DNA from: Acidobacteriaceae bacterium
GTDB taxonomy: Bacteria; Acidobacteriota; Terriglobia; Terriglobales; Acidobacteriaceae
Direction of reading: 5' to 3'
Length of the DNA: 41,352 bases
Assembly: GCA_003156805.1 (NCBI GenBank)
Contig: PMHV01000026.1
Location: 1 to 41,352, forward strand
The position numbers and the translations under genes are program-made. Shown here piece by piece: positions 16,852 through 25,159 of this stretch; the first letter of the stretch is position 1; each line of letters begins with the position of its first letter. The notes beneath the pieces were generated by a model. That model ran no database searches. It was not told the origin of the DNA and worked only from the letters and a program-made list of their open reading frames with translations.

Positions 16852-17304
16852 GTGCTTCCCGCATTTTTCACTCGCGCTGCCATCCGCGGACTCGACTGGC
16901 TGGCGGAACACACGCTGCCTCCGGATAAAGCCCCTCCCCACCAGCGCATAGGCCGACGGGGCGAGGAAGACGCCTACTTCTATCTCCGGAAGCTGGGCTA
17001 CACGATCGTGGCCAGAAACTTCCGCTCACCACGTTGCCGTGGAGAAATCGATCTGATTGGCTGGGATCAGGATATTCTTTGTTTTATTGAGGTGAAGACC
17101 CGAAGCACGCGCGATGTGAAGCCCGGCGAGGCGGCCGTGGACCGCCACAAAAGACGCGAAGTAGCCGCCGTTGCACGCGAGTACAGGAAACAAATTCCAC
17201 CTTCGTGCCAGTGGAGGTTCGATGTAGTAAGCGTATACTATGGGCATTCAAAAATAAGCCAGCCGCAGATTGAAGTGTTTCGTAATTCCTCCCTGTCGGC
17301 GTGA
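16852..17304 (+). CDS. YraN/UPF0102-family endonuclease-like protein
   Basis: The conserved part runs from about FTRAAIRGLDWLAEH to the end and contains the UPF0102 signature: GRRGEEDAYFYLRKLGYTIVARNFRSPRCRGEIDLIGWDQDILCFIEVKTR. The GEIDLI and FIEVKTR strings supply the acidic and lysine residues of a restriction-endonuclease-like (PD-ExK) core. The frame is open upstream to an ATG at 16714, but 16714-16851 is T-rich with long T-runs and does not look coding. I therefore choose GTG 16852 (150 residues), with a GAAAGA upstream. The role of YraN proteins is not well established; a link to recombination or DNA processing has been suggested for the family. Confidence 0.85.
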   Translation: MLPAFFTRAAIRGLDWLAEHTLPPDKAPPHQRIGRRGEEDAYFYLRKLGYTIVARNFRSPRCRGEIDLIGWDQDILCFIEVKTRSTRDVKPGEAAVDRHKRREVAAVAREYRKQIPPSCQWRFDVVSVYYGHSKISQPQIEVFRNSSLSA

Positions 17305-17341
17305 CTCGTGGCCTGCCACTCTTAGAGAAAGGATTTTGTAA

Positions 17342-18382
17342 GTGCCGGAACTGAGAAAAGATCCGATTGTAGGCCGCTGGGTGATCATTTCCACCGACCG
17401 GGCCAAGCGCCCAACCGATTTTGCCAGGGAAAACGTAAAGATCAAGGGTGGCTTTTGCCCCTTTTGCTACGGAAATGAGAGCAAGACCCCGCCTGAGATT
17501 CAGGCATACCGTCCCAGCGCAAATGGCGGCCCCGCGGCGCAGCGTGACACTCCAGGATGGACGGTTCGGGTGGTGCCCAACAAGTTTCCCGCACTGGGCA
17601 TTGAGGGCACTCTGAACCGACAGGCCGAGGGGATGTTCGACAAGATGAACGGGATCGGGGCACATGAGGTGATTATCGAGACTCCCGACCACAGCGCGAG
17701 TCTGGCTACGCTGCCCCCCAAACGCATTGAAGATGTGCTTTGGATCTTCCGCGACCGAATCCTCGACTTGAAGAAGGACCGGCGGTTTAAGTACATACTG
17801 ATTTTCAAGAATCACGGGGAAGCGGCGGGAGCTTCGCTGGAGCATGCCCACTCGCAGCTCATCGCCCTGCCCATTCTGCCCATCAACGTGGTGCAGGAAT
17901 TGGAAGGCGCGAAACAGTATTTCCTTTACAAAGAGCGCTGCGTGTTCTGCGACATCATCCGGCAGGAAACAGAAAGCGCAATCCGGGTGGTGGCGGAAAA
18001 CGAGAATTTTCTCACCATTGCCCCTTACGCGCCGCGGTTCCCGTTTGAGACGTGGATTCTGCCGAAACAGCATGAGTCGGCGTTCGAGAACTCGTCCTCG
18101 CACATGTACGAGAATCTGGCGAGAGCTTTGAAGACTTTGCTGACCAAAGCCGACCGGGTGCTCGATAATCCGCCTTACAACCTGGTCATTCACACGTCGC
18201 CGGCGCAGGACCCCACCAACGACCACTATCACTGGCACATGGAATTCATGCCCAAGTTGACCAAGACTGCGGGATTCGAGTGGGGTACGGGATTCTATAT
18301 CAATCCCACACCGCCCGAGGAAGCCGCTAAATTCCTGCGAGAAGCCAGTGTGGAAGAGCCGGTTCCAGTGACCGTCGGCTAA
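17342..18382 (+). CDS. galT: Galactose-1-phosphate uridylyltransferase-like protein (HIT superfamily)
   Basis: The 346-residue product starts at GTG 17342 after AAAGGA. The beginning, PELRKDPIVGRWVIISTDRAKRP, is the classic GalT N-terminus. Zinc-ligand pairs are CPFC (near residue 38) and CVFC (near 200). The active-site histidine motif is LEHAHSQLIALP, with His168 and His170, a variant of HPHxQ. A second His cluster, DHYHWHMEFMPKLTK, lies near the C-terminus. GalT exchanges UMP between UDP-glucose and galactose-1-phosphate in the Leloir pathway. No galK or galE is adjacent, so related sugar-1-phosphate nucleotidyl transfer is possible. The neighbouring GH2 glycosidase would fit galactose release, but the gap between them is 329 bp. 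Confidence 0.88.
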   Translation: MPELRKDPIVGRWVIISTDRAKRPTDFARENVKIKGGFCPFCYGNESKTPPEIQAYRPSANGGPAAQRDTPGWTVRVVPNKFPALGIEGTLNRQAEGMFDKMNGIGAHEVIIETPDHSASLATLPPKRIEDVLWIFRDRILDLKKDRRFKYILIFKNHGEAAGASLEHAHSQLIALPILPINVVQELEGAKQYFLYKERCVFCDIIRQETESAIRVVAENENFLTIAPYAPRFPFETWILPKQHESAFENSSSHMYENLARALKTLLTKADRVLDNPPYNLVIHTSPAQDPTNDHYHWHMEFMPKLTKTAGFEWGTGFYINPTPPEEAAKFLREASVEEPVPVTVG

Positions 18383-18410
18383 GGAAGACGCTCAACACTC
18401 GGATCAGAAA

Positions 18411-18441
18411 AAAGGGGCGCGGCCGAGTGGCAGCGCCCTTT
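18411..18441 (+). terminator. Candidate terminator after galT-like gene
   Basis: Stem AAAGGGGCGC (18411-18420) pairs with GCGCCCTTT (18433-18441) with one bulged G and a 12-nt loop. An A-run lies on the 5' side and TTT ends the 3' side. It lies 28 bp after the stop codon. The short T tract makes it only moderately convincing. Confidence 0.45.
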
Positions 18442-18711
18442 GCAATTGTACGGAGAGAGAGATCAGGACGTGTGGGGAAGCGAAACTCCTTGCCACTGCT
18501 ACAACCCACAGTCACAATCGAGGTTAGCTTACGCCGTCTCCCCAACCGGATTTGTCACGAAGTTGTAAAAAGATCGTCGACCCACGGTACAAAATCGGCG
18601 TCGAGTCGCAGCTTTCTCCGTGCGCCCGAACTCCGGAACACCCCCGGCCTAGCGCTCGAATTGACGCCCTGCTTCCCGGCTCACTAACATGGGCGGTGCG
18701 CTGAGACCTTT
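18442..18711. other. Intergenic region upstream of GH2 glycosidase
   Basis: This is the rest of the 329-bp gap between the GalT-like gene and the GH2 gene, after the candidate terminator hairpin. No protein-like frame or RNA gene is evident. Around 18565-18595 there are TTGTAA and TACAAA boxes, but the 19-bp spacing is poor, so I do not call a promoter. Confidence 0.4.
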
Positions 18712-20490
18712 ATGAAACGCTCCCTGATACTCCTTGTGTTTGCCGGGTTAGCCTACGCCACTCCTGTACCATCCACGCTGATCACGAACATCGAGCGACG
18801 GACCACCATCAGCCTGAACGGCGCCTGGCGGGCCATTGTCGACCCGTTTGACAATGGCACTTCCGGCGCTTTCTATCGCAATCGGATCCCCAAGGACAAA
18901 AGTGATTTGGTTGAGTACAGTTTCGACGCCTCGCCGGTGCTCAACGTCCCCGGCGACTGGAACACGCAACGCGAGCAGTTGCTTTTCTACGAGGGTCCGG
19001 TCTGGTACCGGCGCGTTTTCAACTACCACAAGCCAGCGAACACTCGCGCTTTTGTCTACTTCGGCGCGGCCAACTATCGGACGGCGGTTTTTCTGAATGG
19101 CGAGAGGCTCGGTGACCATGAAGGCGGCTTCACTCCGTTCAATTTCGAGGTGACCCATCTTCTGCGCGAAGGAGAAAACTTCCTGATCGTGGAGGTAAAC
19201 AACCTTCGCCGCGCCGACGGCGTGCCGGCCCTAAAATTCGACTGGTGGAACTATGGTGGGATCACGCGTGACGTATCGCTGGTCGAAGTGCCGGCGGCTT
19301 TCATTCAAGATTATTCCGTACAACTGGCGAAGGGTTCGCAAAACGAGATTGCGGGCTGGGTGCAGTTGAACGGCGTCCAGTCTGCGCAGAAGGTCGCGAT
19401 TGAGATTCCAGACGCAGGTGTTCACGAAACCGCGACCACCGACGCCGCTGGACGCGCAAGTTTTCGGATATCCGCGAAACTTGACTTGTGGTCGCCCGAG
19501 CATCCCAAGCTCTACGATGTGGTCCTCCGCAGCGGTGCGGACACGGTTCACGATCAGATTGGATTTCGATCCATCGAAGTGCAAGGCGGCAAGATTCTGC
19601 TCAACGGCGCGCCGATTTTTCTGCGCGGCATTTCGATGCACGAGGAAGCGCCCTTTCGCGACGGCCGCGCCTTCAGCCCGGAGGACGCCCAGACGCTGCT
19701 GGGCTGGGCCAAAGACCTGGGGTGTAACTTCGTCCGTCTCGCCCATTATCCCCACAACGAAAACGAGATCCGCCTCGCCGACCGAATGGGCTTGCTCATC
19801 TGGTCGGAGATTCCGGTGTATTGGGACGTCGACTGGCAGAATCCCGCGACGCTGGCTAATGCCGAAGCACAACTGCGCGACATGATTGCCCGCGACCGCA
19901 ACCGCGCAGCGGTCATCTTGTGGTCTCTTTCCAACGAAACGCCGGTGAAACCGGAGCGCGTGACGTTCCTGAAACAGTTGGCGCAGGACGCGCGCGAACT
20001 CGATTCCACGCGCCTCATCACCTCCGCCATGAACCACACGGACAATTCCGTTCCTGACGTGCGCACGCTTACCGACCCTCTGGGAGAAGTGCTCGACGTG
20101 CTCGGGCTCAACGAGTACGTAGGCTGGTACGAGGCACGGCCCGAAGACGCCGACAAACTGCAGTGGAAATCGAAGTGGGACAAGCCGCTCATCGTGAGCG
20201 AATTCGGTGGTGGCGCGCAGTACGGCCGCCACGGCGAGCCCGACGAGCGCTGGACCGAGGAATATCAGGCAAACTTATACCAGCACCAACTGGCCATGCT
20301 TCAACGTATGCCAAATCTAGCCGGGCTGAGTCCGTGGGTTCTAATGGATTTCCGTTCGCCCGGCCGCATGCTTCCCGGTATTCAGGACTATCACAATCGC
20401 AAAGGGCTGATCTCGAATCGCGGGCAGCGAAAGCAGGCATTCTTCGTCTTGCAGAAATTCTACGAGAACTTGTCTGAAGCCAAGAAGTAA
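18712..20490 (+). CDS. Secreted glycoside hydrolase family 2 (beta-glucuronidase/beta-galactosidase-like)
   Basis: The 592-residue protein has an N-terminal signal peptide (MKRSLILLVFAGLAYATPVP). Domains are in GH2 order: sugar-binding jelly roll (about 40-200, with YEGPVWYRRVF and GGFTPFNFEVT), immunoglobulin-like sandwich (about 200-295), and TIM barrel (about 300-585). The catalytic acid/base is Glu409 in LWSLSNETP and the nucleophile Glu497 in LIVSEFGGG. NFVRLAHYPHNENEIRLADRMGLLIWSEIPVYW-type barrel strands resemble beta-glucuronidases most. It removes a terminal beta-linked sugar from an exported or polymeric substrate in the periplasm. It converges on iscX with a 7-bp gap. Exact sugar specificity is not determined. 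Confidence 0.92.
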   Translation: MKRSLILLVFAGLAYATPVPSTLITNIERRTTISLNGAWRAIVDPFDNGTSGAFYRNRIPKDKSDLVEYSFDASPVLNVPGDWNTQREQLLFYEGPVWYRRVFNYHKPANTRAFVYFGAANYRTAVFLNGERLGDHEGGFTPFNFEVTHLLREGENFLIVEVNNLRRADGVPALKFDWWNYGGITRDVSLVEVPAAFIQDYSVQLAKGSQNEIAGWVQLNGVQSAQKVAIEIPDAGVHETATTDAAGRASFRISAKLDLWSPEHPKLYDVVLRSGADTVHDQIGFRSIEVQGGKILLNGAPIFLRGISMHEEAPFRDGRAFSPEDAQTLLGWAKDLGCNFVRLAHYPHNENEIRLADRMGLLIWSEIPVYWDVDWQNPATLANAEAQLRDMIARDRNRAAVILWSLSNETPVKPERVTFLKQLAQDARELDSTRLITSAMNHTDNSVPDVRTLTDPLGEVLDVLGLNEYVGWYEARPEDADKLQWKSKWDKPLIVSEFGGGAQYGRHGEPDERWTEEYQANLYQHQLAMLQRMPNLAGLSPWVLMDFRSPGRMLPGIQDYHNRKGLISNRGQRKQAFFVLQKFYENLSEAKK

Positions 20491-20497
20491 ATCCGGC

Positions 20498-20719
20498 TCA
20501 GCCTTGCGTGCGGTCCTCGACCTCTTCGTGCCACGCCATCTGAATGGCTTCCAATTTGCCTTCGTTGGAGGTTTTTGGATCGTCCTTGAACGCGGGCAAT
20601 TCGGTGACGTAGCGGTGCAGGTCTGTGAAACGAATTGTGAGCGGGTCCAGTTCCGGGTGCGCCTCGGAGAGCAGGATGCCGATATCTTCGGCGTCGTCCC
20701 AGGTGAGTGATTTAGGCAT
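20498..20719 (-). CDS. iscX: IscX, iron-sulfur assembly accessory protein
   Basis: I start at ATG 20719, giving 73 residues that begin MPKSLTWDDAEDIGILLSE. AGGA lies 8 bp upstream, and the ATG at 20740 would only add seven atypical residues. The protein shows the IscX (YfhJ) pattern: TWDDAEDIGI near the start, HPELDPLTIRFTDLHRYV, then FKDDPKTSNEGKLEAIQMAWHEE. This small acidic helical protein binds iron and the cysteine desulfurase IscS and adjusts cluster assembly. It is the last gene of the isc operon, after a repeat-filled gap following the ferredoxin gene. Confidence 0.93.
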   Translation of the reverse strand: MPKSLTWDDAEDIGILLSEAHPELDPLTIRFTDLHRYVTELPAFKDDPKTSNEGKLEAIQMAWHEEVEDRTQG

Positions 20720-20735
20720 CGGGAGTTCCTCGAGC

Positions 20736-20837
20736 TTCAAGGTTACAAGGTTACAAGAGTTTCAAGGTTTCAAAGTCAGTGCGCTCTTGCGGCCTCGCGA
20801 ACTACCTGCCTTGAAACCTGGGAAACCTTGAAACCTC
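20736..20837. repeat. Inverted octamer arrays in the fdx-iscX gap
   Basis: Left block 20736-20775 has units resembling CAAGGTTA/CAAGGTTT. Right block 20809-20837 has the same unit on the opposite strand. A 13-bp perfect inverted repeat joins them: GTTTCAAGGTTTC (20759-20771) and GAAACCTTGAAAC (20822-20834), with 50 bp between. The right block ends 4 bp from the fdx stop codon (20842-20844). In the minus-strand transcript the arms could pair to a long hairpin between fdx and iscX. Confidence 0.85.
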
Positions 20838-20841
20838 TTTT

Positions 20842-21258
20842 CTAATGATGTTCTTCCGAGATGTAGTTGCGGTTCCAGACCGGGATTTCCACCACCACCT
20901 TGCCCGGCTTGGTAATCTGCACCTGGCAACCGAGACGCGAGTTTAATTGCAAATCTGCCGCCATGTCCAGGCGATCGGCTTCATCGTCATCCATCTCAGA
21001 CAGATTCTCTTTGCCTTCCTTCACCCAGACGTGACAGGTTGTGCAGGCGCAATTGCCGCCGCAGGCGTGGTCGAGGAATACGCCGAAATTCAGCGCCACG
21101 TCGAGCAGCGACTGCTCCTTGCCGTGATCTTCGTAGGGCAGTTTGCCGAGTTCGAATTGCACTGTCTTGCCCTCGGGCAGGAAAGTGATCTGGACCATAT
21201 TTTCGCCGGGCGGATCTTCCGTGATGGTGCCAGCGCCTTGTGTTTTTTCTTCAGCCAT
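20842..21258 (-). CDS. fdx: ISC-type [2Fe-2S] ferredoxin
   Basis: The 138-residue product starts at ATG 21258 with a strong GAGGAG site 5 bp upstream. After a 20-residue acidic N-terminal extension comes an adrenodoxin-like fold. The cluster ligands are Cys66, Cys72 and Cys75 (DHACGGNCACTTCH, with the usual extra Cys70) and Cys111 (LGCQVQI). This is the ISC ferredoxin that gives electrons to IscS/IscU during cluster assembly. The extension makes it longer than the E. coli protein (111 residues). It lies between hscA and iscX as in the classical operon. Confidence 0.95.
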   Translation of the reverse strand: MAEEKTQGAGTITEDPPGENMVQITFLPEGKTVQFELGKLPYEDHGKEQSLLDVALNFGVFLDHACGGNCACTTCHVWVKEGKENLSEMDDDEADRLDMAADLQLNSRLGCQVQITKPGKVVVEIPVWNRNYISEEHH

Positions 21259-21332
21259 GACAACTCCTCGACTTCTCCGAAAATATATTAACCTTCATCG
21301 GGCGAAACCGACCGCGGAGTGTACTCGGCTCT

Positions 21333-21367
21333 GCCGAAGCCTGAAGGCCGTAGCCCGAAGCCTGCTC
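21333..21367. repeat. Heptamer array (consensus SCYGAAG) in the hscA-fdx gap
   Basis: Five contiguous 7-bp units (21333-21367) follow a SCYGAAG consensus, with the last one degraded. Its last base is the first base of the hscA stop codon on the other strand (21367-21369). The unit is unrelated to those in other isc gaps although the architecture is the same. Confidence 0.75.
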
Positions 21368-23268
21368 TACTCAAACTCTGCCTTCGCCACCGGATGCGGC
21401 GCGGTCGGGCCTTCACCGACATCGGCGTCTTCCATTGTCTTGCCTTTGAGAACGGTCGAGACGGCGCTATCCATCATCAATTCGGCGAGACGCATCGATC
21501 CCTGGTTGAGTGCGTCGATGGCTTTGCGAATTGCCCGATAGTCGTCTTCTGCCTTGACCGCAATAAGAGACTTTTCCATCTTCGCAATCTGTTTCTTCTC
21601 GTTCGTCGTCAGCCGTCCCCATGCCGGACTCTTCTTGCCTTTGTCGAGAGCGGTAAGAATGGTTTCAGCCTCGTTGCGCGCTTCAATCACCTGCCGGCGG
21701 CGGAAGTCTTCCTCGGCATTGTCGAAAGAGTCGAGAATCATCCCTTCCACTTGCTCGTCGGTAAGGCCGTAGCTGGGCTGAACCTGAATTTCAGTTTCTT
21801 TGCCGCTACGCTGCTCGCGCGCCGAAACGTGCAGAATGCCGTTAGCGTCGATGAGGAACTTCACCTCGATGCGTGGCATGCCGGCAGCCATAGGCGGGAT
21901 ACCCTTCAGATCGAAGCGCGCCAGCGAGCGGCAGTCCTTGGCCAGTTCGCGCTCGCCTTGCAGCACATGGATTGCGACATTGGCCTGTCCGTCGACTTGG
22001 GTCGTGTAGTGCTGCGTGGCGGATGCCGGGACCGTCGAGTTGCGCAAAATGATTTTATCGGTTACGCCGCCCGCGACTTCGATGCCAAGAGACAGCGGCG
22101 TGACGTCGAGCAGTAGCATGTTCTCAGTTGCTTCCGAGCCGCCACCCAGAATGTTGGCCTGTATCGCCGCACCCAGCGCTACGACTTCGTCAGGATTCAT
22201 TTCCGTGTGCGGCTCGCGGCCGAAAAGCTCTTGCACGATTGCACGTACTCTGGGAATGCGCGTCGACCCGCCGACCAGCACCACTTCGTCGATCTGCTCC
22301 GGTTTCAGGCCAGCATCTTTCAGCGCCTGTTTGCACGGCCCGACAGTGCGGTCGATGACGGGCTGAATGAGTTGCTCGAACTGCTCGCGCGTGATCTCCC
22401 GTAGATAGCGCTCGCCACCGGGCAATTCAACATCGAGCTTCACCGAAACCTGCGAAGAAAGCGCGATCTTGGCCTCGATCACAACCTTCCGAATGGCTTG
22501 TACGGCTTCGCCGTTGCGGCGCAAGTCGAGGCCGAGATCTCCGCGAATGTCGTCGAGCGCGATGGTGATGAGAAAATTGTCGATGTCGTCGCCGCCGAGA
22601 TGCGTATCGCCGTTGGTGGCAATGACCTCGAAGATGCCATCGTGCAACTTGAGGATGGAAATATCGAACGTGCCGCCGCCGAAATCGTAGACGGCAACGA
22701 CGCCGTTTTGCTTTCGGTCGAGGCCGTAGGCTAGCGACGCGGCCGTCGGTTCGTTCACCAGGCGAAGAACTTCAAGGCCGGCGATGCGGCCGGCGTCTTT
22801 GGTGGCTTGGCGCTGCGCGTCGTTGAAGTATGCGGGAACGGTAATCACGGCCTTCGTGACCGGCTCTCCGAAAAAACGATCGGCGTTGCGCTTCAACTGG
22901 CGGAGAATCAGCGCAGAAATTTCCGGCGGCGTAAAAGTCTTGTCGCCCAGTTTGATGCGGATCACTTCGCCGGCTTCCAGATCGTCGGCCAGGCGAAACG
23001 GAAAGAATTTCAGCTCTTCCTGAATGTCTTCCATACCGCGGCCCATGAGCCGCTTGATGGAATAGACGGCACGCTCCGGCGTCTCAATGAGATAGTTTCG
23101 CGCCCTGTTGCCCACGATGGGTTTGCCGCCCTGGTCGAGAGCCACAACCGAAGGAACCAGATTGGAGCCGTCCTCGCCGGGAATAACGACAGGGCTCTCC
23201 CCTTGCATAAAGGCCACCAGTGAATTCGTGGTGCCCAGGTCGATCCCGACGATGCGATCAGTTGCCAT
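21367..23268 (-). CDS. hscA: HscA, specialised Hsp70 chaperone for iron-sulfur transfer
   Basis: The 633-residue Hsp70 has ATPase-domain motifs [11 protein letters not shown] (residues about 10-20), [33 protein letters not shown] and [12 protein letters not shown] substrate-binding domain ([13 protein letters not shown] onward) and a helical lid follow. Position after hscB and length near E. coli HscA (616) identify it as HscA rather than DnaK; the EEVD-type DnaK tail is absent. It is expected to bind the LPPVK motif of IscU, which is present here. Its ATG lacks a ribosome site: the 24 bp before it are an octamer repeat. Translation may depend on readthrough from hscB or on unstructured AT-rich RNA. 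Confidence 0.95.
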   Translation of the reverse strand: MATDRIVGIDLGTTNSLVAFMQGESPVVIPGEDGSNLVPSVVALDQGGKPIVGNRARNYLIETPERAVYSIKRLMGRGMEDIQEELKFFPFRLADDLEAGEVIRIKLGDKTFTPPEISALILRQLKRNADRFFGEPVTKAVITVPAYFNDAQRQATKDAGRIAGLEVLRLVNEPTAASLAYGLDRKQNGVVAVYDFGGGTFDISILKLHDGIFEVIATNGDTHLGGDDIDNFLITIALDDIRGDLGLDLRRNGEAVQAIRKVVIEAKIALSSQVSVKLDVELPGGERYLREITREQFEQLIQPVIDRTVGPCKQALKDAGLKPEQIDEVVLVGGSTRIPRVRAIVQELFGREPHTEMNPDEVVALGAAIQANILGGGSEATENMLLLDVTPLSLGIEVAGGVTDKIILRNSTVPASATQHYTTQVDGQANVAIHVLQGERELAKDCRSLARFDLKGIPPMAAGMPRIEVKFLIDANGILHVSAREQRSGKETEIQVQPSYGLTDEQVEGMILDSFDNAEEDFRRRQVIEARNEAETILTALDKGKKSPAWGRLTTNEKKQIAKMEKSLIAVKAEDDYRAIRKAIDALNQGSMRLAELMMDSAVSTVLKGKTMEDADVGEGPTAPHPVAKAEFE

Positions 23269-23272
23269 TTTA

Positions 23273-23357
23273 TGATTGTGTGATTTAGTGATTTGGCGCT
23301 TGAAAAACCTTCGAGTCTCAATTGCCCAATCGCCCGATCGCTCAATTGCTCAATTTT
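23273..23357. repeat. Two octamer arrays in the hscB-hscA gap
   Basis: Block one (23273-23296) has three units of about TGATTTRG ending 4 bp upstream of the hscA ATG. Block two (23318-23357) has five units of about YCAATTGC, the last of which contains the hscB stop codon (23350-23352). Block two is roughly the reverse complement of block one, so the pair could form an imperfect hairpin. They occupy nearly the whole intergenic space. Confidence 0.85.
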
Positions 23358-24111
23358 CTAAGGCTTCATTCACATCCCGGACCAAGTTCCGGATGTAGTT
23401 TCTGCGGTTCAGCAAGTCCACCATTTTGTCGCGCGCCTGTTTGCGCTCATCTTCCGAGACGAGTTGTCCAGCCTGCTCGCGCCCGATCAATCCATCCCAG
23501 GTCTTCCAGTCAGCTTGTAACTCGTTCAGCAGCGCTTGTCGCTTTTCTTCGAGTTCAAGCTTCTGTCTGCCGATTTCTTCGATCAACGCGGGATCGTCCT
23601 CGCCCATCTTCTTGTGCATGCGCAGTTCTTCAAGCTGCATATTCAAATCGAAGACTTCCTCGAGCAGATCCGGCGGAACGATCTGTTTCTTAGCCTCACC
23701 GGTGGCGCGGGCCTTTTCCGTTGCGGCCTTCGATTGCTCTTCCAGTTCCACGCCCTCCAGTTGCAAAAGATACTGCGTGCGCCTGATCGGATCTTTCAGC
23801 GTACGGTAAGCATCGTTGAGCAGTGAACTTTGCTCCAGGCTCCATTCCTGCTCCCGCTTGTCGGTCCTGGCGTTGAGGTCGGGATGAAGTTTGCGGCTTA
23901 ATTCGTAAAAATCCTTTTCCAGAGCGGCAACGTCCAGGTTCAGCTTGCGCGGCAACCCGAAGAAAGCAAAATAGTCCGCCGGCGCTGGTGGTTGAACTTT
24001 TCCGCAAGCCTCGCAGAAGTGCGCGGCGCGCATGGCGCCACAAGACCAGCACGAGTGCGTGCTCTCGCCCTGGGTTGCCATTACAACCGCGTTATTGGCT
24101 GAATCTGCCAT
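23350..24111 (-). CDS. hscB: HscB co-chaperone with N-terminal tetracysteine motif
   Basis: The 253-residue protein has a J-domain with the essential HPD (YELSRKLHPDLNA) and a C-terminal three-helix bundle (about 160-250) that binds IscU. It differs from E. coli HscB (171 residues) by an N-terminal extension with two CxxC pairs (Cys21, Cys24, Cys33, Cys36), a likely zinc or metal site like that in human HSC20. It also has a longer, charged C-terminal part. It stimulates HscA ATPase and delivers IscU. No strong ribosome site precedes ATG 24111; ATG 24081 is an alternative but would keep the cysteines. A 167-bp gap separates it from iscA. Confidence 0.93.
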   Translation of the reverse strand: MADSANNAVVMATQGESTHSCWSCGAMRAAHFCEACGKVQPPAPADYFAFFGLPRKLNLDVAALEKDFYELSRKLHPDLNARTDKREQEWSLEQSSLLNDAYRTLKDPIRRTQYLLQLEGVELEEQSKAATEKARATGEAKKQIVPPDLLEEVFDLNMQLEELRMHKKMGEDDPALIEEIGRQKLELEEKRQALLNELQADWKTWDGLIGREQAGQLVSEDERKQARDKMVDLLNRRNYIRNLVRDVNEALEN

Positions 24112-24278
24112 TTTTCATAACCGCCCGCGAAGCATTACTCGCGCCGGACATCGATCGACAACCAAAGACACCAAGTCCAGGAAGGCACTCCCGCTGGCGT
24201 GAGCGAATGCGCGGGCAGCCTGAGGCGGCAAGAACTTGCCATCCGCAAGTGCGAAATCAAGGCGCGCCGCGAAACGCT

Positions 24279-24653
24279 TCACCCCGAGAACGAAGTTCCG
24301 CAGCCGCACGACTTCGTGGCCTGTGGATTCACAAAGACGAAACCCTGCTGCATCAGAGTTTCCTGGTAATCCAGAATCATGCCGTGGAGATAGATGAACG
24401 ACTTCGGGTCCACGAAGACCCGCACATCGTCGAACTGAAAGATGCGGTCACGTTCGCGCGGCTGGGTATCGAACCGGATGTTGTAGCTCAAGCCGGAGCA
24501 GCCGCCGCCCTGCACGCCCAGGCGCAACCCGCCCTGTTCCGGCGAGACGCCCTCTTTAGCCATGGCGCCGCGCACCTTCACCAAGGCCTTGTCGGTCACC
24601 TGGATACTCTTCGCGGGCGCCGCTGGGGTCGCTTGTTCTGTAATTGTCGTCAT
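24279..24653 (-). CDS. iscA: IscA, A-type iron-sulfur carrier
   Basis: I start at ATG 24653 (124 residues, MTTITEQATPAAPAKSIQVT) rather than at 24773, which would add 40 basic residues overlapping iscU. The protein has the A-type carrier pattern with the three conserved cysteines Cys52 (GGGCSGLSYN), Cys116 and Cys118 (KSCGCGTSF). It accepts clusters from the IscU scaffold and delivers them, mainly [4Fe-4S], to apoproteins. The N-terminal Ala/Pro/Thr-rich tail is longer than in E. coli IscA (107 residues). ErpA or SufA would be alternatives by sequence, but the operon position favours IscA. Confidence 0.93.
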   Translation of the reverse strand: MTTITEQATPAAPAKSIQVTDKALVKVRGAMAKEGVSPEQGGLRLGVQGGGCSGLSYNIRFDTQPRERDRIFQFDDVRVFVDPKSFIYLHGMILDYQETLMQQGFVFVNPQATKSCGCGTSFSG

Positions 24654-24669
24654 CGTAGCCCTGACGTAA

Positions 24670-24685
24670 CGCGGCCAACGCCGCG
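24670..24685. other. Hairpin between iscU and iscA
   Basis: A perfect 6-bp stem with 4-nt loop, CGCGGC-CAAC-GCCGCG, lies in the 61-bp iscU-iscA gap. It has no T-run. It is the palindromic element of this gap, where no heptamer array is seen. Confidence 0.5.
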
Positions 24686-24714
24686 CGCGTCCCAACATCG
24701 TGGCAACTGGAAAG

Positions 24715-25128
24715 CTATCTCGCTTCCACAGCCACCGGCTTTGCGCTCTCCTGCTTTTTCTTCCAGTCGCCAATGGCCGCGCGGATCGCGTCCTCAGCCA
24801 AAACTGAACAGTGGATTTTCACCGGAGGCAGCGAAAGCTCCTTCACGATGTCCATGTTCTTGATCGAAAGCGCTTCGTCCACGGTCTTGCCCTTTACCCA
24901 CTCCGTCGCCAGCGACGACGAAGCGATGGCCGAACCGCAACCGAAGGTCTTGAACTTGGCTTCTTCAATAACGTTGGTCGCGGGGTTGACCTTAATCTGC
25001 AGTTTCATCACGTCGCCGCACTCGGGCGCGCCGACCAAACCGGTGCCCACGTCAGCGCTGCTCTTGTCCATCGAGCCGACGTTCCGGGGATTGTTGTAGT
25101 GATCGATTACTTTATCGCTGTATGACAT
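24715..25128 (-). CDS. iscU: IscU iron-sulfur cluster scaffold
   Basis: The 137-residue scaffold starts at ATG 25128 with AGGAG 6 bp upstream. Cluster ligands are visible: Cys37 and Asp39 (GAPECGDVM), Cys64 (FGCGSAIASSS), His106 and Cys107 (KIHCSVLAEDA). The HscA recognition motif LPPVK occupies residues 100-104. IscU takes sulfur from IscS and iron plus electrons from ferredoxin, and the HscA/HscB pair releases the cluster. Length and motifs match the canonical bacterial protein (128 residues in E. coli) with a short extra C-terminal tail. It is the third gene of the isc operon. Confidence 0.97.
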   Translation of the reverse strand: MSYSDKVIDHYNNPRNVGSMDKSSADVGTGLVGAPECGDVMKLQIKVNPATNVIEEAKFKTFGCGSAIASSSLATEWVKGKTVDEALSIKNMDIVKELSLPPVKIHCSVLAEDAIRAAIGDWKKKQESAKPVAVEAR

Positions 25129-25159
25129 TTGTTTCTCCTGAGCTCTCTGACTTTACCTC

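Noticed and set aside
15529-16941. Long minus-strand open frame (470 codons) opposite the permease, esterase and YraN genes
   Set aside because: It crosses three well-supported plus-strand genes and has no recognisable motif.
21319-22116. Plus-strand frame (265 codons) opposite hscA
   Set aside because: It is antisense to the substrate-binding half of HscA and has no motif.
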